From positions 62,001 to 126,000 of the forward strand of contig NZ_QZDU01000003.1 in the NCBI RefSeq assembly GCF_009917525.1: DNA of 64,000 bases, given 5' to 3'. A program made the translations under genes and the position numbers. This DNA is from Acutalibacter sp. 1XD8-36. GTDB taxonomy: Bacteria; Bacillota; Clostridia; Oscillospirales; Acutalibacteraceae. Positions within the stretch are counted from its first letter, which is position 1, and every line of letters begins with the position of its first letter. The notes under the pieces are model-generated. The model saw only the letters and a program-made list of their open reading frames with translations. It did not search any database and had not been told where the DNA came from. This document shows positions 8,032 through 17,252 of this stretch, one piece after another.

Positions 8032-9774
8032 ATGGATATGGTCAACGTAAAGATAAACGGCGTGGACTATCAGGTGCCGAAGGATTCAACAATCCTTGAA
8101 GCCGCCCGCTATGCCGGGGTGGACATCCCCACGCTGTGCTACCTGAAGGATATCAACCAGATAGGCGCCTGCCGTATGTGCATGGTGGAGGTAAAGGGGG
8201 CCCGCTCCCTCTGCGCCGCCTGTGTGTACCCGGTGAACGAGGGCATGGAGGTGTTCACCAATTCCCCCAAGGTCCAGGAGTCCAGGAAGATGACCCTGGA
8301 GCTGCTGCTCAGTGTCCACGAGCGCAAGTGCCTGACCTGCGAGCGCAGCGGCAACTGCGAGCTGCAGAAGCTCTGCGCGGACATGGGCATTGAGGAGGAC
8401 AGCCGCTTTGAGGGTGCGCTGCCCGCGGGCAATAAGGACCTTACCACACCTTACCTGGAGCGCAACAACGCCAAGTGCGTGCTCTGCCGCAGGTGTGTGG
8501 CGGCCTGCCAGAACCAGCATGTTTCAGTTATCGGCGCGAATAACCGCGGCTTCGACACAGAGATAGGCTGTGCCTTTGAGCAGCCCCTGAATAACGTGGC
8601 CTGCGTAGCCTGCGGACAGTGCATTGTAAGCTGCCCCACCGGCGCGCTGACTGAGCACGACAATACCCACGATGTAATCGAGGCCATCAACGACCCCGAG
8701 AAGATAGTGATAGTCCAGACCGCCCCCGCCGTGCGCGCGGCATTGGGCGAGGAGTTCGGCCTACCCATCGGCACCAATGTCGAGGGTAAGATGGCTGCGG
8801 CTCTCAGAAGGCTGGGCTTTGACAAGGTGTTCGACACCGACTTCGGCGCGGACATGACTATTATGGAGGAGGCCCACGAGTTCATCGGCAGGGTCAAGAA
8901 CGGCGGCGTGCTGCCCATGATAACCTCCTGCTCACCGGGCTGGATTAAGTTCTGCGAGCACTACTATCCCGACCTTATCGACCATCTGTCCAGCTGCAAG
9001 TCCCCCCAGAACATGACCGGCGCCCTGATAAAGACCTGGTACGCCGAGAAGGAGGGCATTGACCCCCAGAAGATAGTCTCCGTCTCCGTCATGCCCTGTG
9101 TGGCGAAGAAGTTCGAGATTCAGAGGGACGATGAGAACGCGGCAGGTATGCCCGACGTGGACATAAGCCTTACCACCCGCGAGCTGGCCCGCCTTATCAA
9201 GAAGGCACAGCTGAACTTTAACGCCCTGCCCGACGAGAAGTTTGACGAGGCTATGGGCGAGTCCACCGGCGCTGCGGTTATCTTCGGCGCTACCGGCGGC
9301 GTTATGGAGGCGGCCCTTAGGACCGCTGCCGACGTGCTCACCGGCGAGAGCCAGGAGTCCGTAGAGTATAAGGAGATTCGCGGTACCCAGGGCATTAAGG
9401 AGGCCGTGTACAATGTTGCCGGCATGGATGTGAAGGTGGCTGTTGTCAGTGGCCTGAAGAATGCCAACGAGATACTGAAGAAGGTCAAGGCCGGTGAAGC
9501 TGACTACCAGTTCATCGAGATTATGTGTTGCCCCGGCGGATGTGTCAACGGCGGCGGTCAGCCTGTGCGCAGTGCCAATGACTGGGCATATAACGACATC
9601 AAGGCGCTCAGGGCAAAGGCCCTCTACGACCAGGACGCAAACATGCCTCTGCGCAAGTCCCACGATAACCCCGTGGTGAAGAAGTGCTATGAGGAGTTCC
9701 TGGGCGAGCCCGGCAGCCATAAGGCCCACGAGATACTGCACACCACCTATGTGAAGCGCGGGAACAAGTTCTAA
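8032..9774 (+). CDS. hndD: Catalytic [FeFe]-hydrogenase subunit
   Basis: 580 residues, equivalent to HydA of bifurcating enzymes. Order: N-terminal [2Fe-2S] domain (CRMCMVEVKGARSLCAACV), His-Cys3 [4Fe-4S] region (HERKCLTCERSGNCELQ), two ferredoxin [4Fe-4S] motifs (CVLCRRCVAACQ, CVACGQCIVSCP), H-cluster domain with loops TSCSPGW (about residue 298), MPCVAKKFE (about 354) and EIMCCPGGCVNGGGQP (about 496), then the small-subunit-like tail. This is a production-type H-cluster, in contrast to the sensory homologue upstream. RBS aaggagg; last gene of the operon. Confidence 0.96.
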   Translation: MDMVNVKINGVDYQVPKDSTILEAARYAGVDIPTLCYLKDINQIGACRMCMVEVKGARSLCAACVYPVNEGMEVFTNSPKVQESRKMTLELLLSVHERKCLTCERSGNCELQKLCADMGIEEDSRFEGALPAGNKDLTTPYLERNNAKCVLCRRCVAACQNQHVSVIGANNRGFDTEIGCAFEQPLNNVACVACGQCIVSCPTGALTEHDNTHDVIEAINDPEKIVIVQTAPAVRAALGEEFGLPIGTNVEGKMAAALRRLGFDKVFDTDFGADMTIMEEAHEFIGRVKNGGVLPMITSCSPGWIKFCEHYYPDLIDHLSSCKSPQNMTGALIKTWYAEKEGIDPQKIVSVSVMPCVAKKFEIQRDDENAAGMPDVDISLTTRELARLIKKAQLNFNALPDEKFDEAMGESTGAAVIFGATGGVMEAALRTAADVLTGESQESVEYKEIRGTQGIKEAVYNVAGMDVKVAVVSGLKNANEILKKVKAGEADYQFIEIMCCPGGCVNGGGQPVRSANDWAYNDIKALRAKALYDQDANMPLRKSHDNPVVKKCYEEFLGEPGSHKAHEILHTTYVKRGNKF

Positions 9775-9793
9775 GAGTAATAAAATAACTTAT

Positions 9794-9832
9794 ACAGGCG
9801 GCCGAGATGTCAGGCCGCCTGTCCTGTATTTT
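9794..9832 (+). terminator. Rho-independent terminator of the hnd operon
   Basis: Ten-bp GC-rich stem ACAGGCGGCC (9794-9803) / GGCCGCCTGT (9813-9822) with a short, imperfect T-rich tail. Confidence 0.7.
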
Positions 9833-9846
9833 GAGAAGGGCAAAAG

Positions 9847-10770
9847 TTGACAAAGAAAATATCTCTTGAGGAGTTCTTCAGGCTGAGAAGGCTTGTCTAC
9901 CGAAACGCAAGGCCCCTTGACTATGCCATGTGGAAATATCTCTTTGAAAGCGGCAGCGGTGATGATTTTCTAAGGGTACTGTCAGGCTATCAAAATGAGG
10001 ACGGCGGCTTTGGGCACAATATTGAGTGCAATAACTGGAACCCCAATTCATCCCCATATACAGTGTGTATTGCCCTTGACTATCTGGATATTGTGGAGGA
10101 TCCTGCCGGTGGAGCAGGGGGTTCTATTATAGCCGGGATAATGAAGTATCTGGAGTCCGGCGTGTATATGCTTGAGTCCGGCTGGGTGGGTATGCAGGGC
10201 ATACCCGGCAATAACGACTATGCACATATGCCGTGGTTTCATTTCGACCCGGGGAAGGCTACGGAGGCTGATATCGGGGTGACAAAGCGCCTTTCTGACT
10301 TTATTCTCAGATATGGGGAGCAGGGCAGTGATATTTACAAAAAGGCGGCGGGACTGAGGGACAGGTATAAGGACTGCAGCCAGGTGCTCCTTGAGGGCTA
10401 CCCGGACTATGACCCTGAGGCCATGGATATAAAGTCCTATGACCCCGACACCTGGGCCTCATGGCTGCCGCTGCCGGTATATTTTGTGGGCTCGCCGGAA
10501 AGCAGCTATTACCCGGAGTGCAGGCGTACAGTGGAGCTGAATCTGGACACAATAGTTGACAGGCTGGTGGACACAGGTGAATTTCAGTTTGCCTCCCCCG
10601 AGGACCTGGAGACCTATGAAAAAAGCACCCCGCACCCGGAGGGCAAGCGGTGGTGCCTCCCGGAGCAGACTGTGGGGAATTACTATTGGGGGGCCCACTT
10701 TATAACCCGGGACATGAATATCTTAAGAAGGTTTGGCAGGCTGGATTTCTCTCTGCCTGTCCTCAACTGA
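9847..10770 (+). CDS. Prenyltransferase/squalene-oxidase-repeat-like protein, function unknown
   Basis: 307 residues from a TTG start preceded by agaagg. The segment SGYQNEDGGFGHNIE (about residues 45-60) has the QxxDGGFG signature of alpha/alpha-toroid (QW-type) repeats of terpene cyclases and prenyltransferase beta subunits; a second diverged element is WVGMQGIPGNNDY. No cyclase DxDD acid motif is evident. It is soluble, with no signal peptide. It sits alone between two terminators. I cannot assign a reaction. Confidence 0.6.
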   Translation: MTKKISLEEFFRLRRLVYRNARPLDYAMWKYLFESGSGDDFLRVLSGYQNEDGGFGHNIECNNWNPNSSPYTVCIALDYLDIVEDPAGGAGGSIIAGIMKYLESGVYMLESGWVGMQGIPGNNDYAHMPWFHFDPGKATEADIGVTKRLSDFILRYGEQGSDIYKKAAGLRDRYKDCSQVLLEGYPDYDPEAMDIKSYDPDTWASWLPLPVYFVGSPESSYYPECRRTVELNLDTIVDRLVDTGEFQFASPEDLETYEKSTPHPEGKRWCLPEQTVGNYYWGAHFITRDMNILRRFGRLDFSLPVLN

Positions 10771-10786
10771 CAGCTTTGCCAGGGGT

Positions 10787-10816
10787 GCCGGTCTATAGAC
10801 CGGCGCTCTTTTTTTG
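10787..10816 (+). terminator. Rho-independent terminator
   Basis: GCCGGTC (10787-10793), TATA loop, GACCGGC (10798-10804), then a run of eight T. Confidence 0.9.
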
Positions 10817-10825
10817 TGGGAATGG

Positions 10826-10854
10826 TTGCGAAATCCGAGTTTCTATAGTATAAT
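10826..10854 (+). promoter_or_regulatory. Sigma-A promoter of the ddl-murI-argS operon
   Basis: TTGCGA (10826-10831), 17-bp spacer, TATAAT (10849-10854). Confidence 0.8.
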
Positions 10855-10932
10855 ACTGTAAACGCACTTAAAAGAGGTGAAATGCCTCTTAATTATAACA
10901 CTATCGAAAATTTCTGAAATGAGTTGATACCC

Positions 10933-12009
10933 ATGAGCAACAAGCTTCAACTGGCCGTGATTTTCGGCGGGAAGTCCTCGGAGCACGAGGTGTCGCTGAT
11001 GTCTGCGGCGTCTATAATTGAGAATCTGGATAGGGAGAAGTACGATATACATCAGGTGGGGATTACTAAGGAGGGTCAGTGGCTCCTGTATGACGGCCCG
11101 GTGGAGGGCCTGGGGGATGGGAGATGGCTTAATGAGTCTGTCCCGGCTTTTCTGGCCCCGGACCCTACTGTCCACGGCCTGGTGACCCTTGGCGAGGGCG
11201 GCCCGCGCACGGTACATATAGACTGCGTGTTCCCGGCCCTTCACGGCAAAAACGGTGAGGACGGCTCTATACAGGGGCTATTCCAGATGGCGGGAGTACC
11301 ATATGTGGGATGCCATGTTACAAGCTCCGCAGTATGTATGGATAAGGCCATAACGCATACGCTCCTGTCTAATACAGACATAAATCAGGCACACTACCTT
11401 TGGTTTTATGCCGACCGCTATCGTGCCGCGCCGGAGGTGGTGCTCAACAAGATACAGGCCCGGCTGGACTTCCCAATCTTTGTGAAGCCAGCCAATGCCG
11501 GCTCGTCGGTGGGGGTAAGCAAGGTGGAGAGGCATGAGGACCTGCCCGCCGCCATTGAGAAGGCCTCCCTTGAGGACGGTAAGGTTATAGTGGAGCAGGG
11601 GATAGACGGCCAGGAGGTGGAGGTAGCTGTGCTGGGCACAAGGCCCGGGGCAGAGGCCTCATGTGTGGGTGAGATTGGCGCTTCGGCCCAGTTCTACGAC
11701 TATGACGACAAGTACGTGAACGGCACCAGCCAGCTGTATATCCCGGCGCGGCTTCCTGAGGATGTGGCTGAAAAGGTGCGGGAGACGGCGGTGAAGGTCT
11801 ACAGGCTTTTGGGCTGTTCCGGCCTTGCGCGGGTGGATTTCTTTGTGACCCATAAGGACCGGCAGGTGGTGCTCAACGAGATAAACACCCTGCCCGGCTT
11901 TACCTCTATCAGCATGTACCCGAAGCTGTGGATGCACGGGGGGCTCAGCTACTCCCAGCTCCTTGACAGGCTCATAGAGCTGGGGCTGGAGGAGGCCCGG
12001 AATGGATAA
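10933..12009 (+). CDS. ddl: D-alanine--D-alanine ligase
   Basis: 358 residues from ATG 10933; an in-frame TTG nine bases earlier is possible. ATP-grasp ligase making D-Ala-D-Ala for peptidoglycan. Visible: N-terminal FGGKSSEHEVSLMSA, the ATP-grasp segment FPIFVKPANAGSSVGVSK, and the C-terminal NEINTLPGFTSISMYPKLW metal/substrate loop. The length is typical. It heads an operon with murI (8-base overlap), so both D-amino acids of the cell-wall stem peptide are served. Confidence 0.96.
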   Translation: MSNKLQLAVIFGGKSSEHEVSLMSAASIIENLDREKYDIHQVGITKEGQWLLYDGPVEGLGDGRWLNESVPAFLAPDPTVHGLVTLGEGGPRTVHIDCVFPALHGKNGEDGSIQGLFQMAGVPYVGCHVTSSAVCMDKAITHTLLSNTDINQAHYLWFYADRYRAAPEVVLNKIQARLDFPIFVKPANAGSSVGVSKVERHEDLPAAIEKASLEDGKVIVEQGIDGQEVEVAVLGTRPGAEASCVGEIGASAQFYDYDDKYVNGTSQLYIPARLPEDVAEKVRETAVKVYRLLGCSGLARVDFFVTHKDRQVVLNEINTLPGFTSISMYPKLWMHGGLSYSQLLDRLIELGLEEARNG

Positions 12010-12808
12010 CCGGCCTATCGGGGTCTTCGACTCGGGGCTGGGCGGGCTGACCGCGGTGAAGGAGCTGGAGAAGGTGCTGCCAAAGGAGAGCCTGGTGTAT
12101 TTCGGCGACACCGGGCGGGTGCCATACGGCTCCAGGAGCCGGGAGGTGGTGCGGCGCTATGCCAGGCAGGACATGGACTTCCTGCTGGGGCATGGGGTGA
12201 AGGCAGTGCTGGCGGCCTGCGGGACGGTGAGCTCTACTGCCGCGGATATAGGTGCAAGGCTGCCTGTGCCGTATTTTGATGTGGTGGCTCCCACGGCCCG
12301 GGCTGCTGTGATGGCAACAAGGAACAGGAGGATAGGGGTGCTTGGTACAAGCGCCACTATCCATAGCGGGTCGTATGCCCATGTGATACAACAAATAGAT
12401 AAGGGCATAGAGGTATTCCCCCAGGCCTGCCCGCTGTTTGTGCCGCTGACGGAGAACGGATTTATTTCGCCGGAGGATGAGCTGGTGCGGATAGTGGTGG
12501 AGCGGTATCTGGAGCCGGTGCGCGAGGCCGGGGTGGATACGGTGATACTGGGCTGTACCCATTACCCGCTGCTCAGCGAGGCCATCGGGCATGTTATGGG
12601 GCCGGGGGTCACGCTTATAAACAGCGGCAAGGAGGCTGCAAATGCCCTTGCAGCGGCGCTGGAGGAGACCGGGGGGCTCTGCGCCCCCGAGGAGGAGAGG
12701 AGCGCGGAGTTCTATGTAACTGACGCGCCGGAGAACTTCTCCACTGTGGCACAGCTGTTTTTGGGCCATAGCGTGGAGGGTATCCGGGTGGACATAACCT
12801 TTGACTGA
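12002..12808 (+). CDS. murI: Glutamate racemase
   Basis: 268 residues, supplying D-glutamate for peptidoglycan. Motifs: GVFDSGLGGLTAVKEL (residues 7-22), YFGDTGRVPYG, the first catalytic cysteine in AACGTVSS (about residue 75) and the second in LGCTHYPLL (about 185). The start overlaps ddl. Confidence 0.96.
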   Translation: MDNRPIGVFDSGLGGLTAVKELEKVLPKESLVYFGDTGRVPYGSRSREVVRRYARQDMDFLLGHGVKAVLAACGTVSSTAADIGARLPVPYFDVVAPTARAAVMATRNRRIGVLGTSATIHSGSYAHVIQQIDKGIEVFPQACPLFVPLTENGFISPEDELVRIVVERYLEPVREAGVDTVILGCTHYPLLSEAIGHVMGPGVTLINSGKEAANALAAALEETGGLCAPEEERSAEFYVTDAPENFSTVAQLFLGHSVEGIRVDITFD

Positions 12809-12828
12809 CATCCGAGAGGAGGACGTGC

Positions 12829-13269
12829 ATGAAAGAGGACTATGCCATTACGATAAAAGGCCGGCAGGTATATGAGGACGAGGACCAGGGGGAGATATGC
12901 CTCTCAGCCCTGGGCACCTACCGGGAGAAGGACGGCACGAGGTTTATACTGTATAAGGAGTATGACGACGATGACGCCAATGTGTTCCGCACGGCGCTTC
13001 TGAAGGTGGAGCCGGGGATGGTGACAATGAGCCGCTCCGGGTCCTCTACCAGGCTGATACTGGAGAAGGGCAGAAGGCACCTATGCCTTTACGACACCGG
13101 CTTCGGGACGCTGACTGTGGGGGTATACACAAGCCGGCTGGATGTGGACCTTGACGATACTGGCGGCAAGCTGGAGATAGCCTATACCCTGGATGTGGAC
13201 TCAAATCTGTCCAGCCAAAACCTGCTCTCTGTAGAGGTGAGCCCGGTGCCAGAGGCCCCGGAGATTTAA
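12829..13269 (+). CDS. DUF1934 (YwiB-like) protein
   Basis: 146 residues, a small lipocalin/calycin-like beta-barrel family. Recognisable: an N-terminal IKGRQVYEDEDQGEICLSA, central GTRFILYKEY, and a C-terminal YTLDVDSNLSSQN. As in Bacillus, where ywiB adjoins argS, it lies 21 bp before argS. The function is not established. ATG with a gagaggagga RBS. Confidence 0.85.
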   Translation: MKEDYAITIKGRQVYEDEDQGEICLSALGTYREKDGTRFILYKEYDDDDANVFRTALLKVEPGMVTMSRSGSSTRLILEKGRRHLCLYDTGFGTLTVGVYTSRLDVDLDDTGGKLEIAYTLDVDSNLSSQNLLSVEVSPVPEAPEI

Positions 13270-13290
13270 AACTGAAAGGAACGATAAAAT

Positions 13291-14976
13291 ATGTCTCAAC
13301 TTGTGGAAACCGCACGGCAGCAGCTGCGCAGGGCGGTGCTGGAGGCCATGGAAAAGGCCATGGAGAAGGGTGAGCTGCCCAAGGCGGAGCCTCCTAAGTT
13401 TACCCTGGAGGTGCCTGCTGACAGGGCGCACGGCGACTGGGCCTGCAACGCGGCTATGGCCGGGGCCAGGGCCTTTCACGCCGCGCCGAGGAAGATAGCA
13501 GAGGCTATAACCGGCAATCTTGATTTAGGCGGGACGTTCTTTACAAAGTGCGAGATAGCGGGGCCGGGCTTCCTGAACTTTACCTATGACACGGCCTTTT
13601 ACGGCAGGGTGCTCCAGGACGTTGAGAGCCTGGGGGCCGGGTACGGCTGGAGCAATGTGGGCGAGGGGAAAAGGGTGCTGGTGGAGTATGTCTCCGCTAA
13701 CCCCACCGGGCCCATGCACATAGGCAACGCCAGGGGCGGCGTGCTGGGAGACGCGCTGTCGGCGGTGCTTGAGGCCGCGGGGTACAGCGTTGAGAGGGAG
13801 TTCTATGTAAACGACGCGGGAAACCAGGTAAACCGCTATGGGCTGTCCATTGAGGCCAGGTATATGCAGCAGTTTCAGCCGGATTTCCCCTTCCCGGAGG
13901 ACGGATATAAGGGTAAGGACGTGACGGCGAATGCCGAGGCCTTTATAAAGGAGCACGGCGATAAGTATGTGGAGAGTGAGCAGGAGGAGCGGCGCCGGGC
14001 CCTTATTGACTTTGCAATCCCCAGGAATATCCAGGGGCTCCATGACGATTTAAAGAGATATCGGGTGGAGTATGACACGTGGTTCCACGAGTCCAGCCTG
14101 CATGACAGCGGAGCGGTGGACAGGGTGGTGGAGCTGCTCCGGGAGAAGGGGCTGACCTATGAGAAGGAGGGCGCCCTGTGGTTTAAGGGGAGCGAGTTCG
14201 GGTCTGAGGACTTTGTCATAGTGCGCTCTAATGGGGTGCCGACCTATGTTGTGCCTGATATAGCTTATCACTACAATAAGCTTGTGACAAGGAATTTTGA
14301 TACGGCTATAAACGTGCTTGGAGCGGACCACCATGGGTATGTGCCCCGGCTGAAGGCGGCTATTGCAGCGCTGGGGATAGACCCGGAGCGGCTGAAGGTG
14401 GTGCTCATGCAGATGGTGACGCTTATGCGGGACGGTAAGCCGGAGAAAATGAGCAAGCGCAGCGGAGAGGCCATCACCATGTCCAACCTGCTGGACGAGG
14501 TGCCGGTGGACGCGGCAAGGTTCCTGTTTAACTCCTATGAGCCGAATACCCGGATTGACTTCGACCTGGACCTGGCGGTAAAGGAGGACTCCCAGAATCC
14601 GGTGTACTATGTGCAGTACGCCCATGCGCGGATATGCAGTATCCTGCGGAACCTCAAGGAGGACGGCATTGAGCCGAGGGCCTGTACAGCCGGGGAGCTG
14701 GCGCTGCTTACAGCGCCGGAGGAGGTCGAGCTGATACGCCTGCTGTCCAATTTCACAGATGAAATTGCGGGGGCGGCAAAGGCCATGGACCCGGCGAGGA
14801 TAACGCGGTACGTGCTGAATGTGGGCACACTGTTCCACAAATTCTATAACGCATGCCGGGTCAAGGGCGTTGAGCCGGAGCTGACAGCGGCAAGGCTGAG
14901 CCTGTGCACGGCGGCGAAAACAGTCCTTGAAAACGGCCTCTCTCTATTCAAAGTAACCGCCCCGGAAAAAATGTAA
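13291..14976 (+). CDS. argS: Arginyl-tRNA synthetase
   Basis: 561 residues, class I synthetase. N-terminal Add-1 domain, HIGH motif in ANPTGPMHIGNARGGVLGD (about residues 136-154), KMSKRSG signature (about 387-393), and the C-terminal anticodon-binding DALR domain. Last gene of the operon. Confidence 0.97.
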   Translation: MSQLVETARQQLRRAVLEAMEKAMEKGELPKAEPPKFTLEVPADRAHGDWACNAAMAGARAFHAAPRKIAEAITGNLDLGGTFFTKCEIAGPGFLNFTYDTAFYGRVLQDVESLGAGYGWSNVGEGKRVLVEYVSANPTGPMHIGNARGGVLGDALSAVLEAAGYSVEREFYVNDAGNQVNRYGLSIEARYMQQFQPDFPFPEDGYKGKDVTANAEAFIKEHGDKYVESEQEERRRALIDFAIPRNIQGLHDDLKRYRVEYDTWFHESSLHDSGAVDRVVELLREKGLTYEKEGALWFKGSEFGSEDFVIVRSNGVPTYVVPDIAYHYNKLVTRNFDTAINVLGADHHGYVPRLKAAIAALGIDPERLKVVLMQMVTLMRDGKPEKMSKRSGEAITMSNLLDEVPVDAARFLFNSYEPNTRIDFDLDLAVKEDSQNPVYYVQYAHARICSILRNLKEDGIEPRACTAGELALLTAPEEVELIRLLSNFTDEIAGAAKAMDPARITRYVLNVGTLFHKFYNACRVKGVEPELTAARLSLCTAAKTVLENGLSLFKVTAPEKM

Positions 14977-14989
14977 AAAAGCAAAAGTT

Positions 14990-15050
14990 TCGTCAACCTT
15001 TTCAAAGGTTGCAGGGGTTTGGGGGCAGCGCCCCCAAGGTCCCGGGCGCG
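14990..15050 (+). repeat. Interspersed structured repeat, copy 1
   Basis: A hairpin (CAACCTTT/AAAGGTTG, 14994-15011), then GGGGTTTGGGGG-CAGC-GCCCCCAAGGTC (15014-15041), which folds into a second strong hairpin. The same element in the same order occurs at 61281-61352. It precedes a true terminator in both places. Confidence 0.75.
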
Positions 15051-15068
15051 AATAAAGTGAGCGAACCA

Positions 15069-15106
15069 AAAAAGAGCCTCCCAGCAAAGCCGGGAGGCTC
15101 TTCAAT
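15069..15106. terminator. Bidirectional terminator between argS and the GH3 gene
   Basis: AAGAGCCTCCC (15072-15082) / GGGAGGCTCTT (15092-15102), with an A-run on the left that gives a T-run for minus-strand transcripts. Confidence 0.85.
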
Positions 15107-17218
15107 TTACTTCATCTCCACAAAAACACAAACAGGCTCAGCACCCATAAGCTCAACACTTCGCTTATCCGGCTGAGAGAACCCAACATAAACAGAGAAT
15201 CCCTTACCGCGGATACACCGCACACCCTGCCCGTCCACAGTAGTAAACGCCCGCATAGGCACACGGACCGTAAAGCTCCGCTCTTCGCCGCGCTCCAGCC
15301 TCACCCGCCGGAAAGCTCCCAGCACAGGGTTTGGCGGGGCCCAGTCACTATCCTCTGACTTAACATATACCTGCAGAACATCCTCTGTATCGGCCCCATA
15401 GTTGCGGACGGCTACATCCAGCTCGGCAAAGTCCCCGGCAGAATCAGGCTGCTTTTTCCACTCCGCGCCTAAAACCCTGCAGCCGCCATAGGTGAGCCCA
15501 TACCCAAAGGGATAGAGGGGCGTGCCCCGGTAGTATCGGTAGGTGCGGTTCTCCATGGAGTAATCGTCAAAATCAGGCAAATCCTCAGTGTCATTATAGA
15601 AGGTCACCGGTAGCTTGCCCGAGGGGGACACCTTTCCGAACAGTGCCCCGGCCACCACGCAGCCCCCCTCTGAGCCGGGATACCAGGCCTGCAAAACAGC
15701 GCGGGCCTTCTCCTGGGCAAGGCGCAGGTCAACGGCACTGCCGCTCATATTCACAAGGACTACAGGCTTGCCCATGAGAAGAAGCTCAGACATCAGCTTT
15801 TCCTGAGAGGCGGGCAGGTGCAGGTCCTTTTTGTCGCCGGAGAAATACTGATTGCCGGTGTCGCCCTCCTCGCCTTCAAGGGTCTCGTCCAAGCCGGTGA
15901 CAAGAATTATAACGTCTGAGAGGCCGGCAACGGCCTTGGCCTCCATGATACGGTCACCCTCATTCTGGGAGAGGCCCTCGGTCTTGTCCAGGGAGAGATG
16001 GCAGCCCTCGGCATACAGTACGCGCTTGCCGGCAGATTCTACTATATCCTGTATGCCCTCCAGCACAGTGATATACCGGGAGGCAGTGCCGTGGTAGTTG
16101 CCTATAAGCGCGGTACGGCTGTTGGCGTTGGGGCCGATGACACCGACGGTCTGAAGGCTCTCAAGGTCAAGGGGGAGTATGCCGTCGTTTTTCAGGAGCA
16201 CCAGGCTCTCTGCGGCGGCCTTTCGGGAGAGGGTAAGGTGCTCAGGGGTCTCCACGTCCAGACGGTTTAAGCTGTCATATTCGGTCTTGTCAAACATCCC
16301 CAGCATGTACCTGGTGGTAAAAAGGCGTACGCAGGACTCTGTCACATACTGGGGGTCCAACAGGCCCTCGGCTATGGCGTTTAAAATGCGCTGATAGGTG
16401 CAGCCGCAGTTCACGTCGCAGCCGTTCTCCAGGGCAAGCTTTACCGATTCCTCGGGCCGGGCGGTTATCTTGTGGTACTCGTGGAAATCAGCGATGGCCC
16501 AGCAGTCGGACACGAAATGGCCCTCAAAGCCCCATTTCCCTCGGAGAATCTCCTGTAGGGCGGGACTGCCGCAGCAGGGCTCGCCGTTGGTGCGGTTGTA
16601 CGCGCCCATCACCGCCTCGACCCCGCCCTCCTTTACACAGGCCTCGAAAGCGGGCAGGTAGGTCTCTTCCATATCCTTGGGGCTGGCGGCGGCGTTAAAG
16701 CGGTGCCGCTCGGCTTCGGGGCCGGAGTGCACGGCAAAATGCTTGGCGCAGGCGGCGGCCTTCATGTACTCGCCGTCCCCCTGGATACCCCGCACAAAGG
16801 CGACTCCCAGCCGGGAGGTGAGCTCCGGGTCCTCGCCGTAGGTCTCGTGGCCCCGGCCCCAGCGGGGGTCTCTGAATATGTTCACGTTGGGGGACCAGAA
16901 GGTGAGCCCCTTATATATGTCCCGGTCGCCACGGGCACTGCTCTCGTTGTATTTGGCCCGGCCCTCGGTGCTGATACAGTCCCCAACCTCAACCATGAGC
17001 TCCGGGTCAAAGGCCGCCGCCATTGCGATGGCCTGGGGGAACATAGTGGCTACCCCAGCCCGGGCCACTCCGTGAAGGGCCTCGTTCCACCAGTTATAGG
17101 CGGGGATATTAAGGCGGGGGATTGCCGGGGCGTCGTACCTGAGCTGGGAGGCCCGCTCATCGATTGTCATTTTTAAGACCAGCTCCCGGGCCAGCTCCCG
17201 GGCTGCTTTTCTGTCCAT
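15107..17218 (-). CDS. Glycoside hydrolase family 3 (beta-glucosidase/beta-xylosidase type)
   Basis: 703 residues, no signal peptide, so cytoplasmic. GH3 N-domain with WSPNVNIFRDPRWGRG (about residues 109-124), CAKHFAVHSGPE, and the nucleophile Asp in GHFVSDCWAI (about 245). GH3 C-domain with VTGLDETLEGEEGD, then a C-terminal fibronectin-III-like domain (RTYRYYRGTPLYPFGYGL onward). The NWWNEALHGVAR motif near the N-terminus is usual in beta-xylosidase-like members; exact specificity is open. It is 34 bp downstream of a Gfo/Idh/MocA gene, probably co-transcribed. Confidence 0.93.
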   Translation of the reverse strand: MDRKAARELARELVLKMTIDERASQLRYDAPAIPRLNIPAYNWWNEALHGVARAGVATMFPQAIAMAAAFDPELMVEVGDCISTEGRAKYNESSARGDRDIYKGLTFWSPNVNIFRDPRWGRGHETYGEDPELTSRLGVAFVRGIQGDGEYMKAAACAKHFAVHSGPEAERHRFNAAASPKDMEETYLPAFEACVKEGGVEAVMGAYNRTNGEPCCGSPALQEILRGKWGFEGHFVSDCWAIADFHEYHKITARPEESVKLALENGCDVNCGCTYQRILNAIAEGLLDPQYVTESCVRLFTTRYMLGMFDKTEYDSLNRLDVETPEHLTLSRKAAAESLVLLKNDGILPLDLESLQTVGVIGPNANSRTALIGNYHGTASRYITVLEGIQDIVESAGKRVLYAEGCHLSLDKTEGLSQNEGDRIMEAKAVAGLSDVIILVTGLDETLEGEEGDTGNQYFSGDKKDLHLPASQEKLMSELLLMGKPVVLVNMSGSAVDLRLAQEKARAVLQAWYPGSEGGCVVAGALFGKVSPSGKLPVTFYNDTEDLPDFDDYSMENRTYRYYRGTPLYPFGYGLTYGGCRVLGAEWKKQPDSAGDFAELDVAVRNYGADTEDVLQVYVKSEDSDWAPPNPVLGAFRRVRLERGEERSFTVRVPMRAFTTVDGQGVRCIRGKGFSVYVGFSQPDKRSVELMGAEPVCVFVEMK

Positions 17219-17252
17219 TGCAGTTCTCCTTTCCGGCTATGCCGCTGGGGGA

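Noticed and set aside
11972-12811. 279-residue minus-strand open frame opposite murI
   Set aside because: No RBS, Pro/His/Arg-rich composition typical of an antisense frame in GC-rich DNA, and the plus strand encodes a clear glutamate racemase.
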